DNA from: Acidibrevibacterium fodinaquatile
Lineage (GTDB): Bacteria; Pseudomonadota; Alphaproteobacteria; Acetobacterales; Acetobacteraceae
Assembly (NCBI RefSeq): GCF_003352165.1
Contig: NZ_CP029177.1
Span: 1-64,000, forward strand
Direction of reading: 5' to 3'
DNA length: 64,000 nucleotides
A program made the position numbers and the translations under genes. The notes under the pieces were generated by a model, which ran no database searches, had not been told where the DNA came from, and worked only from the letters and a program-made list of their open reading frames with translations. Shown here one piece after another: positions 60,369 to 64,000 of this stretch; positions within the stretch are counted from its first letter, which is position 1, and each line of letters starts with the position of its first letter.

Positions 60369-60884
60369 ATGGCGCGATATCACGGCTCGCTCCTGGTCGA
60401 CGCGAATGTCATACTGGAAGCCCACCGGATCGGCGCGTGGGCGGCGCTCACAGGCGGCTATCCGGTCGAAACGGTGGAGGACTGCGTGACAGAGACCCAG
60501 ACAGGCTTCCAGCGGCGGCGTTCGGAGCAGCAGATTGACGCGAAGTCCTTGCGCGCATCGCTGAGGGCGGTTCATGCGCCGGGGGATCCGGAGATCGCGG
60601 CAGCGGTCGTGAGGGCGCCCGACATTGCGCTCGACATCGGTGAACGCTCGCTCTGGGCGCACGCCCTTACCCGGACCGGTGACTGGATCTTGTGCGGCTC
60701 GGGCCGGGCAAGCCTGCGCTTCGGCGTCCGGCTCGGCCATCGCGACAGGCTCGTCTCGCTGGAGCAGCTTCTCGATGAAGCCGGCCACCGGCTGGAGGAG
60801 TCGTTGAATTTGGCTTATACGAGCAAGTGGTTGGAGAAAATCCTAGGCGACCTCGTGCTTTCGGAAGGGGTGGGGCAGGCATGA
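60369..60884 (+). CDS. PIN-like protein between the XRE-ImmA gene and drmA
   Basis: This 171-residue protein starts HGSLLVDANVILEAHRIGAW, the beta-strand plus Asp-Ala-Asn of PIN domains. VEDCVTETQTGFQRR may carry the second acidic group, and APDIALDIGERSLWAHALTR with WILCGSGRASLRFGVRLGHR gives the third part. The final acidic residue is uncertain. It follows the XRE-ImmA gene by 7 bases and overlaps drmA by four bases (ATGA), so all three are co-translated. The most likely reading is a ribonuclease-type toxin controlled by the XRE-ImmA protein. I give the PIN assignment from the first motif and overall layout only. Confidence 0.65.
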   Translation: MARYHGSLLVDANVILEAHRIGAWAALTGGYPVETVEDCVTETQTGFQRRRSEQQIDAKSLRASLRAVHAPGDPEIAAAVVRAPDIALDIGERSLWAHALTRTGDWILCGSGRASLRFGVRLGHRDRLVSLEQLLDEAGHRLEESLNLAYTSKWLEKILGDLVLSEGVGQA

Positions 60885-63800
60885 CAAGTTCAGTCGATAT
60901 TCGTGCTCGCCTCGTCAATTTGTTCCGCCGCGATCTGATCGGCCCTGGTCCCCAAGACCCTGATCTTGCGGCCGAGCGGCTGAACGAAAGTCCTTCTCGC
61001 TGGTATCTGACCGGATTCCTTGCGCCTGCCGATGATCCGCTCGGCCTCGAAGGCGAGGATGGCGACGACGATCCGTCGGCTCAGGAAGAGATGGAGATCG
61101 ACGTCGAGGAATCCGACACGGAAGGCGCCGGAGGCGCGGCTGGCGACAATGAGGAGCCGGAGACGCCGAACACCAGGCGCCGGTTCCTCCCCTCGTCGGT
61201 CGGGCTGACGGTTTTGCTCTCGCCCGATGTTAAGGAGATCGAGGCGCGCGTTTCCTGGGGAGACTACCGGACGGAACCCGCGTTGCCGGAAGCCGTCCTG
61301 CTGCCGGAGCCGCTTCCCGAGGAGATCGGCGAGGACGGGAAACCGAAGCGGGCAACCCGGCCGATGGTGGATTGGGTTCGCACGCCCAAGGAACGGACCG
61401 TACGGCTGCAAATTCAGGATGGCCGAGGTTCGCCCATGCTCGTCCCCGAAAGCGCCGCCGAACAGCGTCGTGGCGGCGGCCTCACGTTGGAAACGCACTC
61501 TCGACTGTTCACCTACCAGACGCCAGAAGGCCATACCGAGCAGGTTCGGGCGCTGACTGTGTTCCTGGTCAACCGCCGCGCGACGGTGCATCGGTTCTAC
61601 TCTGACGTGAGCTACGCCTTTCAGGCGCGGCTTGAACTTGGCTGCGAGCAAGGTTTCCGGCCACGCCGCGATATGTCCGGGTACCGTGCGCAGGATTGGG
61701 ATCTGCGGATTGCGGACCTCCACTACAGAGACGTATTGGAATGGGCCGTAGGCCGCAACGCGGCTGCCGGCTGGGAGGTCAACGGGGATGGGAATGGTCC
61801 CGTTACACGGGTCTGGACTGATCCGCTGCCGACAGCCGAAGTCGAGCGCGTCGCGCCCAACGAGGATGCTGAGCTGAAGTCGCACGTGACATTCAGCATG
61901 GAAGCATTGGCGCAAGCTGCTGAGTCCGGTAGCGCGGCTTTGGTACAGGCGCTCGACGAACTCCCGAAGCTTTACGGGCTCTGGATCGACGCGGAGCGCC
62001 ACAAGCTGCTTTCGCTTCCCCAACGTCGCCGAGAGACCGGCCAGCGCCTGATCGACGAGATGGAAACGGCGAAAAATCGGATCACCGCCGGAATTCAGCT
62101 CCTGGCACAAAACGACAAGGCGCGCTCGGCGTTCCGGTTCATGAACCTTGCCGTCGCCATGGCGGCGCGGCGCAGGAATGCTGGCGCCTCGGGAGATCCG
62201 CAAGCCATGTCGGCGCCGACATGGCGACCGTTCCAGCTTGCCTTCATCCTGCTCAATCTCTCCGGGCTGGCGGAGCGGACGCATCCGGATCGCGAGATTG
62301 CCGATCTCCTGTTCTTCCCGACCGGCGGCGGCAAGACCGAGGCCTATCTCGGTCTCGCTGCCTTTGTCATCGCCCATCGTCGCCTGACGGGTTCTGGCTT
62401 ACTTGGGGCCGGCGTCGCCGTGATCATGCGCTACACCTTGCGGCTGCTGACGCTCGACCAGCTGACCCGTGCGGCCGGCGTGGTGTGTGCGCTCGAATTG
62501 ATGCGAACCGATCCTGCCAATGCCAACGAGCAAGGACGCCGCTTGCTCGGCGATTGGCCGATCGAGATCGGCTTGTGGGTCGGCTCGGATGCGTCGCCCA
62601 ACAAGCTCGGAGGACGTGGTAAGTCGGACGAATCCACTGCCGTCGGTCGTGTGCGGCGTTTCAAGCAGGGTACGGACAAGCGGGCGCCAGCTCCCCTCAA
62701 GGCCTGCCCATGGTGCGGCACGGAGTTCACGCGCTCGTCCTTCGCCTGCACGCCCAACGACCTCGCGCCGACCAACCTCGAGATTCGCTGCGCCAATGCG
62801 ACTTGTGATTTCAACCGCAATCGGCCGCTGCCGGTTCTCACTGTCGACGAGCCTATTTATCGACGTCTGCCAGCGTTCCTGATTGCGACGGTCGACAAGT
62901 TCGCAGCCTTGCCCTGGGTCGGCGAAACTGGCGCTTTCTTCGGCCATGTGGATAGGTTCGAGGACGGCGTCGGCTTCTATGGCGCAGCCGAGCCAGGCCA
63001 AGGGCGGCCATTGGCCAATAATGGCTGGTCACTCGATCCACCCGATCTCATCATTCAAGATGAACTGCACCTCATTTCTGGTCCGCTCGGAACAGTCGCT
63101 GGGCTCTATGAAGCGGCGATCGATCAGTTGGCGTCCCGTCGCTTTGGCGAGCGCGTCGTGCGGCCCAAGATTGTCGCTTCGACCGCGACGGTCCGCCGGG
63201 CCACCGACCAGATCGAGGCTCTTTTCGATCGCGGGACCACAAGCATCTTCCCGCCGCCAGGCGTAGATCGCACTGATAGTTTTTTTGCCCAGACTGTACC
63301 GGCGACAAAGGATCCTGCGAGGATGTACATGGGCATCGCGGCGCAAGGGCGAGGACCGAAGCTCGTCTTTCTGCGGTCTCTCACGACTCTGCTTGCGGCG
63401 GCGCAGTCCGAGTCCGGCGCCAACGCGGCTCCCGCCGACCCGTATATGACGGCGGTTTGCTATTTCAACGCGCTACGGGAGCTGGGTGGAGCACGACGGA
63501 TCGTCGAAGACGAGGTTCGGGATCGAGCCGCCCGTTATGGGACGCAGCGGCATCGGGTTGATCCGCCTGGAAATCCGTTTGCCGATCGGCGCATCAAGGA
63601 GCCTCTGGAGCTAACCTCGCGTGTGTCGACGGACGAGGTCGCTAAGGCCAAACAACGGCTCGAAACCCGTTTCGATAACGGCGCAGATCCCGTTGATGTG
63701 GCTCTGGCCACGAACATGATTTCTGTCGGCCTCGACATCACGCGCCTTGGCCTCATGATCGTCCAGGGGCAGCCCAAGACTGCGGCGGAGTATATTCAGG

Positions 63801-64000
63801 CGACGAGCCGCGTGGGGCGCGATCCATTGCGTCCAGGATTGGTCGTCGCTGTTCTGAACCTGCATAAGCCCCGCGACCGCATGCACTTCGAGCAATTCGG
63901 TCAATTTCACCGAACATTCTATCGATCCGTTGAGGCTACAAGCGTGACGCCCTGGGCCGCCCGGGCGTTGGACCGCGCCCTTGCGGCTGTCGTTGTCGCA
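60881..64000 (+). CDS. drmA: DISARM helicase DrmA (cut by window end)
   Basis: At least 1040 residues of a large SF2 helicase. The N-terminal region (VDIRARLVNLFRRDLIGPGP, YLTGFLAP) is typical of DrmA, followed by an acidic linker near residues 50-95. Walker A is LLFFPTGGGKTEAYLGLAAF near residue 480. A zinc-finger-like part has CPWCGTEF and CANATCDFN. Walker B is LIIQDELHLISGPLG near 726, and motif III is VASTATVRRAT. The second domain has NMISVGLDITRLGLMIVQGQ and AEYIQATSRVGRDP. DrmA with DrmB forms the DISARM core that loads on phage DNA ends. The start at 60881 overlaps the preceding stop. The gene continues beyond 64000. Confidence 0.9.
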   Translation, partial: MTSSVDIRARLVNLFRRDLIGPGPQDPDLAAERLNESPSRWYLTGFLAPADDPLGLEGEDGDDDPSAQEEMEIDVEESDTEGAGGAAGDNEEPETPNTRRRFLPSSVGLTVLLSPDVKEIEARVSWGDYRTEPALPEAVLLPEPLPEEIGEDGKPKRATRPMVDWVRTPKERTVRLQIQDGRGSPMLVPESAAEQRRGGGLTLETHSRLFTYQTPEGHTEQVRALTVFLVNRRATVHRFYSDVSYAFQARLELGCEQGFRPRRDMSGYRAQDWDLRIADLHYRDVLEWAVGRNAAAGWEVNGDGNGPVTRVWTDPLPTAEVERVAPNEDAELKSHVTFSMEALAQAAESGSAALVQALDELPKLYGLWIDAERHKLLSLPQRRRETGQRLIDEMETAKNRITAGIQLLAQNDKARSAFRFMNLAVAMAARRRNAGASGDPQAMSAPTWRPFQLAFILLNLSGLAERTHPDREIADLLFFPTGGGKTEAYLGLAAFVIAHRRLTGSGLLGAGVAVIMRYTLRLLTLDQLTRAAGVVCALELMRTDPANANEQGRRLLGDWPIEIGLWVGSDASPNKLGGRGKSDESTAVGRVRRFKQGTDKRAPAPLKACPWCGTEFTRSSFACTPNDLAPTNLEIRCANATCDFNRNRPLPVLTVDEPIYRRLPAFLIATVDKFAALPWVGETGAFFGHVDRFEDGVGFYGAAEPGQGRPLANNGWSLDPPDLIIQDELHLISGPLGTVAGLYEAAIDQLASRRFGERVVRPKIVASTATVRRATDQIEALFDRGTTSIFPPPGVDRTDSFFAQTVPATKDPARMYMGIAAQGRGPKLVFLRSLTTLLAAAQSESGANAAPADPYMTAVCYFNALRELGGARRIVEDEVRDRAARYGTQRHRVDPPGNPFADRRIKEPLELTSRVSTDEVAKAKQRLETRFDNGADPVDVALATNMISVGLDITRLGLMIVQGQPKTAAEYIQATSRVGRDPLRPGLVVAVLNLHKPRDRMHFEQFGQFHRTFYRSVEATSVTPWAARALDRALAAVVVA

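Noticed and set aside
1-64000. CRISPR array
   Set aside because: No regularly spaced direct repeats with unique spacers were seen, in spite of the Cas6-like fragment.
1-64000. tRNA or rRNA genes
   Set aside because: I noticed no cloverleaf-like or rRNA-like sequence. A covariance-model scan (tRNAscan-SE, Infernal) would be needed to exclude them.

Overview
The window is high-GC alphaproteobacterial DNA and looks like a plasmid, or a chromosomal region built from plasmid pieces. The evidence is a ParA/ribbon-helix-helix partition cassette next to a RepC-type initiator, an RHE_PE00001 (DUF1612) protein, a truncated TraA-type relaxase/helicase, several toxin-antitoxin pairs and many insertion-sequence remnants. 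An Acetobacteraceae-like host is my best guess (GMC dehydrogenase with a Tat-exported small subunit, gene style), but no rRNA or other marker settles it.

Layout. 1-1964: right part of an IS21-family element inserted in an IS4-type transposase remnant. 2.1-6.7 kb: parA, RHH partner, small RHH gene, repC and a hypothetical gene, with purine-rich repeats around the par genes. 6.7-13.5 kb: serine recombinase, RHE_PE00001, WGR protein, a frameshifted gene, a basic protein, an SRAP-family protein and RecD2. 13.8-18.5 kb: serine hydrolase, glyoxalase-like protein, two-subunit GMC dehydrogenase and an RHH_4 protein. 18.8-25.8 kb: scrap yard with IS1634 and RHE_PE00001 fragments, a Fic gene with a palindromic operator, an intradiol dioxygenase tail, a lone Cas6-like C-terminus, and an ABC solute-binding protein gene split by a second, identical IS21 copy (22023-24665, 7-bp target duplication). 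26.5-30.1 kb: a 3-hydroxyisobutyrate dehydrogenase-family gene, more IS scraps and a RHH/ParE pair. 30.5-37.8 kb: acetone carboxylase regulator and subunits (acxR-acxA-acxB-acxC) with a sigma-54 promoter. 38.6-44.3 kb: panB, and nrtR followed by nadA-nadB-nadC. 44.4-48.8 kb: IS remnants and a different IS21-family element that has cut off the front of a traA-like gene.

49-64 kb is a defence island. It has a FitA/VapC-type pair, a stump of a DUF499 ATPase gene, and a second RHH/PIN pair whose toxin gene overlaps the first gene of a class 1 DISARM system (drmD, drmMI, drmA; drmB and drmC would lie beyond the window). The DISARM methyltransferase gene is split by an IS5-family element with a TAA duplication; removing the element restores one open frame of 1313 residues with both catalytic motifs. 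Between drmMI and drmA sit a DUF2188 gene on the opposite strand, an XRE-ImmA/IrrE regulator-protease and a PIN-like gene that overlaps drmA. These read as a regulatory or toxin module nested in the DISARM operon, and they are the most interesting part of the window.
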